This document shows, piece after piece, positions 42,070 to 49,270 of a stretch of 49,270 bases of DNA (its first letter is position 1; each line of letters opens with the position of its first letter). The notes beneath the pieces are model-generated. The model saw nothing but the letters and a program-made list of their open reading frames with translations. It was not told the DNA's origin and searched no databases. The translations under genes and the position numbers were made by a program. Origin of the DNA: JBFKMV01 sp041629655 (lineage in GTDB: Bacteria; Acidobacteriota; Polarisedimenticolia; Polarisedimenticolales; Polarisedimenticolaceae); NCBI GenBank assembly GCA_041629655.1, contig JBFKMV010000012.1, positions 1 to 49,270 of the forward strand, given 5' to 3'.

Positions 42070-45012
42070 ATGAAGAAACCGTGGACTCTGATCGTCGTCG
42101 CCGCGCTGTGTCTGGGCGCGCCGGCGATCGCGCAGGAGGCGTCGCTCGGGGCACCGCAACTGATCGTCGAGCCGCAGAACGGGGTCAACTCGGTCTGGCT
42201 CGAGGTGCCGCTGCCCGACGGCACGCTGACCCGGCACCTCGTCCGCGAGACCCGCGACGCCGTGGAGCCCGGAGCGACGGGTCGCGACCCCGGGGCGCTG
42301 GCGGCGTTCGCCAACTGGTCCGAGGCCGGACGGCGCTGGAGCGTGTGGAGCCGTGACGCCGGCGTCTCGTGGTCCGAGGCGCGGCCGCTGGAGACGGGGC
42401 TCCGCCTGCAGGCGGGCTCGCCGCGACCCGGCGAAGCGATGCCGGCCGTGCGCGTCGACCTCACGCAGCCGGAGCAGGGTCGCCTGTTCCTGGTCCAGTT
42501 CGAGACCCAGAGCCTGCCCGAGTGGCGCGCGGCGCTGGCGGGGCTCGGAGCCGAGGTGCTGGCGTTCTTTCCCAACAACGCGCACATCGCCCGCATGGCG
42601 CCCGCGGTCGTGGCGCCGGTCTTGGCGCTGGACTTCGTCGCGCGCGTCGAGCCCTACCATCCCGGTTACCGGCTGGAGCCCGAGCTCGCCGCGTGGCTCG
42701 AGGACCCGTCGGGGCCCGAGGAGCTGCGCGTCAACACGGTGGTGTTCGAGTGGGGCGCCGCGGCCAAGACGCGGCTGGCCCAGGCCGCGACCGACGCCGG
42801 GGCCCGGCTCGGCACGTACTGGCCGAGCGGGCAGATCCTCGAGCTGTGGGTCAGCCGCGACCAGCTGCGCGCCGTGGCCGCCCACGACGACGTGATGTGG
42901 ATCGATCGCTGGACCCCGCGCGAGACCGACATGGACCTGGTGCGCGAGGACTCCGGCGCGAACTGGATCGAGGCCAACCTGACCGGCGCGCCGTGTGGCC
43001 AGGGGGTGCGCGGCGAGGTGATGGACAACGGCATCCAGCAGGATCACCAGGACTTCGACGGCATCCTGATGCACAACAGCGCCGACGTGCAGAGCCACGG
43101 CACCAACACCTTCGGGATCGTGTTCGGCAACGGCGACCGCGACGGCGACGGCGACCCCACCGCGACCAGCCACATGCCCTGCGCCGAGCAGGGGATCTTC
43201 GGCGACTACGGCCCGGTGGCCGACCGCTTCGCCTTCACCCAGGAGCTGAAGAGCGCCCCCTACTTCGCCTCGTTCCAGACCAACTCCTGGGGCAACGCGC
43301 GGACCCGGGCCTACACCAGCATCTCGCAGGAGATGGACGACATCATCTTCCGGCTCGACATCGCGATCCTGCAGTCGCAGTCCAACGCCGGCAACCAGGA
43401 CAGCCGGCCGCAGGCCTGGGCCAAGAACATCATCAGCGTCGGCGGCATCCGGCACTTCAACACCCTCGACCCGGCGGACGACGCCTGGAACTCCGGGGCC
43501 TCGATCGGACCGGCCGCGGACGGCCGGATCAAGCCGGACCTCAACTACTGGTACGACAGCATCCGCACCACGACGACCAACAACGGTTACACGTCGAGCT
43601 TCGGCGGGACCTCCGCGGCGACGCCCGAGGCGGCCGGGGTGCTCGGCCTGATGGTGCAGCTGTGGGCCGACAACGTCTGGAACACCAACCCCAGCGGTAC
43701 GACCGTGTTCGAGAAGCAGCCGCACTTCAGCACGATCAAGGCACTCGCGATCAACAACGCCAAGCAGTACGCGTTCAGCGGCACCGGCTCCGACCTGACG
43801 CGGATGCACCAGGGCTGGGGCCGGCCCAACGCGCAGCTTGCCGCGGAGCGCGCCGCGACCAGCTTCATCGTCGACGAGGACGACATCCTGACCGTCGGCC
43901 AGACCAGGAGCTACAGCGTCACCGTCAACGCCGGCGAGCCCGAGCTCAAGGTCACACTGGTCTACAAGGACCCCCCGGGCACGACGTCGTCCACGATGCA
44001 CCGCATCAACGACGTCAACCTGAAGGTGACCTCACCGTCGGGGACCGTGTACCACGGCAACGTCGGCCTCGACGCCGGCAACTACTCCACGTCCGGCGGG
44101 AGCCCCAACCCGATCGACACCGTCGAGAACGTGTTCGTGCAGAGCCCGCAGTCCGGCGGGTGGTCGATCGACGTCACGGCCCAGGAGGTCAATCAGGACG
44201 GCCACCTGGACACCGCCGGTGACGACGTGACCTACGCGCTGGTGGTGACCGGCGCCTCGGGGCAGCCGGCGGTGTGCGGCGACGGCGCCCGCGCGGGCAA
44301 CGAGGACTGCGACGGCGCGGATCTCGGCGGCAACACCTGCGCCAGCGTGGGCTGTACCGCCGGAACCCTGGTCTGCGATGAGTTCTGCAACTACGACACC
44401 TCGGCCTGCACGGGCTGCCCGACCTGCGACGACGACGGGGCGTGCGAGGAGTTCGAGGACTGTCTGAGCTGCCCGGGCGACTGCCGGGCAGGCTCGGGAG
44501 CGGTCTGCGGGAACGGCGTCTGCGAGATCGCGGACGGCGAGGACTGCCAGAACTGCGCCGAGGACTGCAACGGCAAGACCGGCGGCAAGCCGTCCAGCCG
44601 CTACTGCTGCGGCGCCGACGTCGACTGCAACGACAACCGTTGTGCCGCCGGCGGCAACAGCTGCAGCGCCGGCCCCGCCCCGTCGTCCTGCTGCGGCGAC
44701 GGCGCCTGCGAGGGCGACGAGACGACGGCGAACTGCGAGATCGACTGCCCGCCGACCTCGTCCTGCGGGGACGGAACGTGCAGCCCCGACGAGGACTCGT
44801 GCGCTTGCCCCGGCGACTGCGGCGCTCCGCCGCTCAGCGAGTCCGGCCTGTGCACGGACGGGCTGGACAACGACTGCGACGGTCCGGTGGATTGCGACGA
44901 AACGGAGTGCGAGGGGGACGAGGCGTGTATCTGCCTCGGTCCCAGCATGATCTGCCAGGCGGACATCCAGTGTTGCTCCGGCAACTGCAAAGGCAACGGT
45001 CTGTGCAAGTAG
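42070..45012 (+). CDS. Secreted subtilase (S8) with extensive Cys-rich tail
   Basis: A 980-residue protease precursor. Signal peptide about 1-21; propeptide-like N-terminal region; subtilisin catalytic triad Asp319 (EVMDNG), His343 (QSHGTNTFG) and Ser515 (SFGGTSAATPEAAG); a P/PPC-like beta domain (about 615-730) with KVTSPSGTVYHGN; and a final 245 residues (from about 736) with 44 cysteines. The tail contains repeats such as CGDGARAGNEDC, CGNGVCEIADGEDC and CGDGACEGDETTANC, a CTDGLDNDCDG motif of the metal-binding type, and ends CCSGNCKGNGLC. It is likely a surface or extracellular enzyme, with the tail mediating attachment or disulfide stabilisation. ATG 42070 is preceded by AAGGGGGG. Confidence 0.9.
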   Translation: MKKPWTLIVVAALCLGAPAIAQEASLGAPQLIVEPQNGVNSVWLEVPLPDGTLTRHLVRETRDAVEPGATGRDPGALAAFANWSEAGRRWSVWSRDAGVSWSEARPLETGLRLQAGSPRPGEAMPAVRVDLTQPEQGRLFLVQFETQSLPEWRAALAGLGAEVLAFFPNNAHIARMAPAVVAPVLALDFVARVEPYHPGYRLEPELAAWLEDPSGPEELRVNTVVFEWGAAAKTRLAQAATDAGARLGTYWPSGQILELWVSRDQLRAVAAHDDVMWIDRWTPRETDMDLVREDSGANWIEANLTGAPCGQGVRGEVMDNGIQQDHQDFDGILMHNSADVQSHGTNTFGIVFGNGDRDGDGDPTATSHMPCAEQGIFGDYGPVADRFAFTQELKSAPYFASFQTNSWGNARTRAYTSISQEMDDIIFRLDIAILQSQSNAGNQDSRPQAWAKNIISVGGIRHFNTLDPADDAWNSGASIGPAADGRIKPDLNYWYDSIRTTTTNNGYTSSFGGTSAATPEAAGVLGLMVQLWADNVWNTNPSGTTVFEKQPHFSTIKALAINNAKQYAFSGTGSDLTRMHQGWGRPNAQLAAERAATSFIVDEDDILTVGQTRSYSVTVNAGEPELKVTLVYKDPPGTTSSTMHRINDVNLKVTSPSGTVYHGNVGLDAGNYSTSGGSPNPIDTVENVFVQSPQSGGWSIDVTAQEVNQDGHLDTAGDDVTYALVVTGASGQPAVCGDGARAGNEDCDGADLGGNTCASVGCTAGTLVCDEFCNYDTSACTGCPTCDDDGACEEFEDCLSCPGDCRAGSGAVCGNGVCEIADGEDCQNCAEDCNGKTGGKPSSRYCCGADVDCNDNRCAAGGNSCSAGPAPSSCCGDGACEGDETTANCEIDCPPTSSCGDGTCSPDEDSCACPGDCGAPPLSESGLCTDGLDNDCDGPVDCDETECEGDEACICLGPSMICQADIQCCSGNCKGNGLCK

Positions 45013-45020
45013 TGGTTTAG

Positions 45021-45040
45021 CCGCGGCTGCGGCGCCGCGG
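45021..45040 (+). terminator. GC hairpin after the subtilase gene
   Basis: CCGCGG (45021-45026) and CCGCGG (45035-45040) pair around an 8-nt loop, 8 nt after the stop. No T-run. The remaining 200 nt to the HU promoter show no gene. Confidence 0.3.
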
Positions 45041-45223
45041 AGGAAGACCGGAGAGGAACGGGCGAGGCTGCCGCCGAGCCCGCTCTTCTCTTGTCTGCCG
45101 ACACGCCGCGCCGACACGGCGCCACCGACCGAGGGTGGAGATCGAGCGAAAGCGGCACCGCTCGAGGGGCAGCCGACCCTCCCCGGACCCCGGATTTTCA
45201 GGGGTGAAATCGCTCGCGACCGC

Positions 45224-45251
45224 AGACAAGCCGCCCGAGTTGTACTAGACT
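45224..45251 (+). promoter_or_regulatory. Predicted promoter of the HU-like gene
   Basis: CAGACA about 17 nt upstream of TAGACT (45246-45251); predicted start near 45258, exactly at the first base of the 16-bp palindrome that follows. Confidence 0.45.
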
Positions 45252-45257
45252 GCTGCC

Positions 45258-45273
45258 CCGCGGATATCCGCGG
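45258..45273. promoter_or_regulatory. Perfect 16-bp palindrome at the HU transcription start
   Basis: CCGCGGATATCCGCGG reads the same on both strands. It lies at +1 of the predicted promoter and 33 nt before the HU start codon, so it could be a repressor operator, for example for autoregulation, or a 5' mRNA hairpin. Confidence 0.45.
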
Positions 45274-45305
45274 AACAACGAAGACCAAGGGAGGAGCAGC
45301 CCAAG

Positions 45306-45635
45306 ATGGCCAAAGCCAAGAGCAAGTCGAAGTCGATGACCAAGAGTGAACTGCTGAACGCGATCTCCGAGGACACCGAGCTGACCCGCCGCCAGGTCAG
45401 CGAGGTCCTGGAGTCGCTCTCCGTTCAGATCAAGCGCAGCCTGGGCCGCCGCGGCCCCGGCATGTTCACCCTGCCCGGTCTGGTGAAGATCGAGAAGAAG
45501 CGGGTCCCCGCCCGCAAGGCGAAGAAGGGCGTGCCGAACCCGTTCCGGCCCGGCGAGCTGATGGACATCGCCGCCAAGCCGGCCTCGACCAAGGTCAAGG
45601 TCCGCGCGCTGAAGAACCTCAAGGACATGGTCTGA
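45306..45635 (+). CDS. HU-family DNA-binding protein
   Basis: A 109-residue nucleoid protein. An N-terminal Lys/Ser tail (MAKAKSKSKSMTK) precedes the HU body: helices SELLNAISEDTELTRRQVSE and VLESLSVQIKRSLG, the beta arm start GMFTLPGLVKIEKKRVPARK, and the C-terminal helix TKVKVRALKNLKDMV. The arm is shorter and more basic than in E. coli HU, with GVPNPFRPGE replacing the usual arm tip, so this is a variant HU domain seen in diverse phyla. It should bind and bend DNA as a dimer. AGGGAGGAG stands before the ATG. Expression is probably high: strong context, 16-bp palindrome at the transcription start and a long hairpin terminator. Confidence 0.88.
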   Translation: MAKAKSKSKSMTKSELLNAISEDTELTRRQVSEVLESLSVQIKRSLGRRGPGMFTLPGLVKIEKKRVPARKAKKGVPNPFRPGELMDIAAKPASTKVKVRALKNLKDMV

Positions 45636-45654
45636 TTCCGGCTTCGGCCCGGGA

Positions 45655-45704
45655 GCCGGGGACTTCGTCGAGGTAGCGCTCGCTGCCTCCTCGGACTCCC
45701 CGGC
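45655..45704. terminator. Long bidirectional hairpin between HU and ABC exporter genes
   Basis: A near-perfect 50-nt inverted repeat: GCCGGGGA (45655-45662) pairs TCCCCGGC (45697-45704) and continues inward to GAGGTAGC / GCTGCCTC around the loop GCTC. Of 23 base positions, 20 pair (two as G-U). It lies between convergent stops at 45635 and 45713. Confidence 0.7.
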
Positions 45705-45712
45705 GCACGCCC

Positions 45713-47512
45713 TCACACCGGCGCCGACTGCAACGTCCACAGGGTGCGGTAGATCCCGCCCTCCCGCTCGATCAGCTCGCGGTGGCTACCCTGCTCGGTC
45801 AGCCGGCCGTGGTGCAGCACCAGGATCCGGTCGGCGTCCTGCACCGTGATCAGCCGGTGCGCGATCACGATCGAGGTCCGGCCGCGGAGGATCGCGCGCA
45901 GCGCTTCCTGGATCCGGCGCTCGGTGTCGGGGTCGACCGACGCCGTCGCCTCGTCGAGCACCAGCACGGCCGGATCGAAGGCTACCGCCCGGGCGAAGGA
46001 CAACAGCTGTTTCTCGCCCACGGAGAAGTTCGAGCCGCGCTCCCGCACCGGCTCCGCGTAGCCGGCCGGTAGCCGCTCGATGAAGCGGTCGGCGTGCACC
46101 GCGGCGGCCGCCTCGCGGACCCGCTGCTGCGGGACCCGCGGATCGCCCAGCGAGATGTTGTACTCGACGCTGCCGGCGAACAGGAAGTGGTCCTGCAGCA
46201 CCACGCCGACCGCCCGGCGCAGCTGCTGCACGTCGTACTCGCGGATGTCGACGCCGTCGAGCGTGATCCGCCCCTCCCACGGCTCGTAGAGCCGGATCAG
46301 CAGGCGGATCAGGGTCGACTTGCCGGAGCCGGTCCAGCCGACGACCCCGACGCGCTCACCCGGGCGGACCCGGAACGACACGTCGTGCAGCACCGGCTCG
46401 CCCTCGTTGTACCCGAAGGTCACGCCTTCGAAGGCGATCTCTCCGCGCGGCCGGGGCGCCGGCCGCCGGCCCGTGTCGGCCGGACCGCCCGCCGCCGGCC
46501 GCTGGTCGAGCAGGCGGAAGATCCGCTCGGCCGAGGCCATCGCCGCCTGCATCGTGGTGTAGCGCTGCGACAGCTCCTGCACGGGGCGGAAAAACTTCTC
46601 GGCGTACTCGATGAACGCGACCAGCGTGCCGAAGGTCACGCTGCCGCGCAGGATCCGCGCGCCCCCGGCCCACACGATCGCCGCCAGCGTCACCGAGCTC
46701 ATCAGCTCGACGACGGCGGAGAACACCGAGTCGTAGCGCACCCCGCGGAGCTGCGCCCCGCGGTGGCGGCGGTTGATCTGCTCGAACTGCTCGAAGCTCG
46801 CCCGCTCGCGCACGAACAGCTGCACCAGCCGCATCCCGGAGACGTTCTCCTGCAGGAACGCGTTCAACCGCGCGACCGTCGCCCGCACCTCGCGGTAGGC
46901 CTCGCGCACGCGGTTTCGCACGTACCAGGTCACGACCAGCATCAGCGGCAGGATCGCGAACGCGACCAGCGCCAGGCGCCAGTCCATCCACAGCAGGATC
47001 CCGACGATCCCGGCCAGCTTGACCACGTCGGCGACGATCATCACCAGGCCCGAGGTAAAGGCCTCGTTCAGCGCCTCGACGTCGGAGGTGACGCGGGTCA
47101 TCAGCCGCCCCACCGGGTTGCGGTCGAAGAACGCGGCGGGCAGCCGCTGCAAGTGGGCGAAGACCCGGGTCCGGATGTCGAACACCACGTTCTGCCCGGT
47201 GCGCTCCAGCACGTACATCTGGGCGAAGCGCAGGCCGAACTCGGCCCCCAGCGCCGCCAGGAACAGCAGCGCGACGCCGCCGAGCCCCTCCAGCCGCCGC
47301 TCGGTGATGTAGCGGTCGATGGCCAGCTTGATCAGGTACGGCTGGACCAGCTCCACCGCGGCGGTGGCCATCAGCAGCACGAACGCCAGCGCCAGCGCGG
47401 GGCGGTACGGGCGGACGTGGGGCCACAACCGGCGGACCAGCCGCGCGTCGTAGGCCTTGCCGAGCGACTCCTCCTCGTGGAGCGTCGCCGCGCCTGGGCG
47501 GTGCCGGCTCAC
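45713..47512 (-). CDS. ABC exporter subunit 2 (catalytic Glu intact, variant signature)
   Basis: A 599-residue half-transporter: six membrane helices in about residues 40-330, then an ATPase domain. Walker A VGWTGSGKST (near 393), Q-loop VVLQDHFLFAGS, ABC signature SVGEKQ in place of LSGGQ, Walker B VLVLDEATASVD with the catalytic Glu, and switch His in IAHRL. The pattern matches MdlB-like halves of heterodimeric exporters. GTG 47512 overlaps the partner's stop by 4 nt, so both are translated together. Possible substrates are lipids, peptides or drugs; nothing in the neighbourhood decides which. The gene ends at the 50-nt hairpin shared with the HU gene. Confidence 0.9.
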   Translation of the reverse strand: MSRHRPGAATLHEEESLGKAYDARLVRRLWPHVRPYRPALALAFVLLMATAAVELVQPYLIKLAIDRYITERRLEGLGGVALLFLAALGAEFGLRFAQMYVLERTGQNVVFDIRTRVFAHLQRLPAAFFDRNPVGRLMTRVTSDVEALNEAFTSGLVMIVADVVKLAGIVGILLWMDWRLALVAFAILPLMLVVTWYVRNRVREAYREVRATVARLNAFLQENVSGMRLVQLFVRERASFEQFEQINRRHRGAQLRGVRYDSVFSAVVELMSSVTLAAIVWAGGARILRGSVTFGTLVAFIEYAEKFFRPVQELSQRYTTMQAAMASAERIFRLLDQRPAAGGPADTGRRPAPRPRGEIAFEGVTFGYNEGEPVLHDVSFRVRPGERVGVVGWTGSGKSTLIRLLIRLYEPWEGRITLDGVDIREYDVQQLRRAVGVVLQDHFLFAGSVEYNISLGDPRVPQQRVREAAAAVHADRFIERLPAGYAEPVRERGSNFSVGEKQLLSFARAVAFDPAVLVLDEATASVDPDTERRIQEALRAILRGRTSIVIAHRLITVQDADRILVLHHGRLTEQGSHRELIEREGGIYRTLWTLQSAPV

Positions 47513-49269
47513 GGCGCGTCCAGCCTGGCCTCGAGCTGCTCGCGCCGGAACAGCCGCGCGTACACGCCGTCCCGGCCGATCAGCTCGTCGTGGGTCCCCT
47601 GTTCGACGACCCGCCCCTCGTCCAGCACGACGATCCGGTCGAGGCCGGCCAGCGTCGAGAGCCGGTGCGAGATCAGGATCGTGGTCCGTCCCTGCACCTG
47701 CCGCCGGAACTCCTCCAGGATCGCCTGCTCGGTATCGGCGTCGACGCTCGACAGCGCATCGTCCAGGATCAGGATCGCGGGATCGCCGACCACGGCGCGG
47801 GCCAGCGTCGTGCGCTGGCGCTGGCCCCCCGAGAGCGTGAACCCCCGCTCCCCGACCACGGTCTCCAGGCCGCGCGGGAAGCTCTCGATGTCGCCCTTGA
47901 GGTGCGACAGCTCGACGGCGCGGGCCACCTCGGCGTCGCCCGACTCGGGGTCGCGCAGCAGGATGTTCTCGCGCAGCGAGCGCGAGAACAGGAACGCCTC
48001 CTGCGGCACGTAGCCCAGGCTCCGCCGCAGCGTCGCCACCGGGATGTCGTTGATGTCGGTGCCGCCGATGAACACCGTACCCCGCGGCACCGGATACATC
48101 CGCGCCAGCAGGCTGACCAGCGTCGACTTGCCGGAGCCGATCGGACCGACGATCGCGACGCGGCTGCCCGCGGGAATCGTCAGGTCGACGTCGACCAGCG
48201 AGTGACCCGCAGCCGGCTCCTCCGACGCCACCGGGTAGGCGAAGCTCAGGTTGCGGATCTCGATGTCGCCGCGGACGGGAACGTCGGCGTCCTCGCCGGT
48301 CCCGGGCGGCGGCACGTCCGGCCGCTCGGCCAGCACCTGCTCGACCCGCTGCATCGCCCCGGCGCCGCGCTGGAACACGTTGATGATCCAGCCCAGCGCG
48401 ATCGTCGGCCGCGCCAGCAGCGCCAGGTAGGCGTTGAAGGCGACGAACTCGCCGAAGCTGATCCGGCCCTCGATCACGTGCCGCCCGCCCACGAACAGCA
48501 CGATCAGCGTCGCCATCCCCGAGGCGATCCCGATCACGGCGATCATCGCGCCGCGGATCACGGCCATCGACAGGTTGCGGCGGCGGAACTCGGCGCACAA
48601 CTGGCCGAACGCGTCGATCTCGCGCTCCTCCTGGGCGTAGGTCTTGACCTGCTGGATGCCGCTGATGTTCTCCTGGGCCCGGGACGAGATCGCCGAGAGC
48701 TGCTCCTGGACCGCGAACGAACGGGCGTAGATCCGCCGGCTCAGCCGGTTGACCGCCAGCAGCAGCACCGGGTAGAGCGCCAGCGAGACCAGCGTCAGGG
48801 TGGCGTCCAGCCGGAACAGCAGCACCAGCACCGCGACGTAGACGATCGCGGTGTTGAGCAGGTTCAACCCCCCCGGGCCGAAGAACGACTGGATCAGCTG
48901 CACGTCGTTGACGCCCCGCGACATCAGGTCGCCGATCTTGTGCCGGTCGTAGAAGCTCGCGCCGAGCGTCTGGATATGCGCGAAGAACAGGTTGCGCGCG
49001 TCGTAGACGATGCGGCGGCTGGCGCCCAGGATCGTCAGTCGCGATGCGGTGCGGACGACCGCCTGCAACACGGCGATGCCGGCCATGGCGCCGCAGAGCC
49101 AGCCGACCCGCCGCAGGGCGCCGCCGCCCGCGAGCGTGTCGATCGCGTCGCGGAGCAGCCAGGGGATGCTCAGGCTCAGCGCGTTGGTGGCCAGCAGCAG
49201 CGCGAAGCCGCCCAGGAACACCCAGCGGTACGGGCGCGCGAACGACCACAGTCGTCCGGGAATCGTCAT
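47509..49269 (-). CDS. ABC exporter subunit 1 (degenerate catalytic Glu)
   Basis: A 586-residue half-transporter of the MdlA-like kind: six transmembrane helices (about 15-320) and an ATPase domain with Walker A VGPIGSGKST, canonical signature LSGGQRQ, Walker B ILILDDALSSVD where Asp replaces the catalytic Glu, and switch His in ISHRLS. Together with the downstream subunit it forms one consensus and one degenerate ATP site, typical of heterodimeric exporters. The ATG at 49269 is one base from the window edge, so the true start may lie outside, although MTIPGRLWSFARPYRW is a normal N-terminus for such proteins. Confidence 0.88.
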   Translation of the reverse strand: MTIPGRLWSFARPYRWVFLGGFALLLATNALSLSIPWLLRDAIDTLAGGGALRRVGWLCGAMAGIAVLQAVVRTASRLTILGASRRIVYDARNLFFAHIQTLGASFYDRHKIGDLMSRGVNDVQLIQSFFGPGGLNLLNTAIVYVAVLVLLFRLDATLTLVSLALYPVLLLAVNRLSRRIYARSFAVQEQLSAISSRAQENISGIQQVKTYAQEEREIDAFGQLCAEFRRRNLSMAVIRGAMIAVIGIASGMATLIVLFVGGRHVIEGRISFGEFVAFNAYLALLARPTIALGWIINVFQRGAGAMQRVEQVLAERPDVPPPGTGEDADVPVRGDIEIRNLSFAYPVASEEPAAGHSLVDVDLTIPAGSRVAIVGPIGSGKSTLVSLLARMYPVPRGTVFIGGTDINDIPVATLRRSLGYVPQEAFLFSRSLRENILLRDPESGDAEVARAVELSHLKGDIESFPRGLETVVGERGFTLSGGQRQRTTLARAVVGDPAILILDDALSSVDADTEQAILEEFRRQVQGRTTILISHRLSTLAGLDRIVVLDEGRVVEQGTHDELIGRDGVYARLFRREQLEARLDAP

Positions 49270-49270
49270 C

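Overview
The window is about 49 kb of very GC-rich DNA (roughly 70 percent by eye). It is densely packed with bacterial genes and shows no phage, insertion sequence, CRISPR array, tRNA or rRNA. The owner is Gram-negative: there is a TonB-dependent receptor, an OmpA-type peptidoglycan-binding protein, several lipoproteins and a minor-pseudopilin cluster. Ser/Thr kinase fused to a SUMF1-like domain, PilZ and STAS proteins, a subtilase with a Cys-rich tail and a redoxin/PHM-like/TPR pair suggest a deltaproteobacterial-type lineage (Myxococcota or a related candidate phylum). Acidobacteriota or Eisenbacteria-like bacteria cannot be excluded from sequence alone.

Left part (1-10.5 kb): a PLP trans-sulfuration enzyme, a degenerate receiver-domain protein, a PilZ protein, a TPR-lipoprotein/PD40-lipoprotein pair, two overlapping GT-C membrane glycosyltransferases, and a secreted S33-type hydrolase with a STAS protein. 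Next (10.4-15.4 kb) is one operon of a PilX-like protein, an unknown 117-residue protein, FimT/GspH-, PilV/GspI- and PilW-like pseudopilins and a GspG-like pseudopilin. It is followed by a redoxin lipoprotein overlapping a cytochrome c/copper-monooxygenase-like/TPR protein, and convergently a 958-residue coiled-coil OmpA protein.

Middle (21-31 kb, all minus strand): a small secreted Pro/Gly-rich protein; a RimK / retropepsin-like (RimB-type) / succinylglutamate desuccinylase-like cassette; a five-helix membrane protein, a TonB receptor and an MpaB/latex-clearing-type oxygenase in close order; and a kinase-SUMF1 protein. Then come an arginase-fold protein with an altered metal site, an FmdB zinc ribbon, a double-ACT protein, a secreted collagen-like protein, and thrA(fused)-thrB-thrC in the enterobacterial order.

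Right part (38.7-49.3 kb): a fatty-acid desaturase, an Mpo1/DUF962 protein, a secreted PQQ sugar-dehydrogenase-like propeller, a secreted subtilase with about 44 cysteines in its last 245 residues, an HU-like protein, and a two-gene heterodimeric ABC exporter running off the right edge.

Regulatory reading by eye gives a consistent vegetative promoter set (TTGnnn, 17-19 nt, TAnnnT). Several genes without a Shine-Dalgarno have the -10 box 6-7 nt before the start codon, implying leaderless mRNAs. Several others have a GC-rich hairpin starting within a few nucleotides of the predicted transcription start. No single locus is certainly a new system. The strongest candidates for undescribed biology are the oxygenase-TonB-membrane protein locus, the RimK/retropepsin/deacylase cassette, the redoxin-cytochrome-PHM-TPR pair, and a short Cys/His motif shared by two otherwise unrelated secreted proteins.
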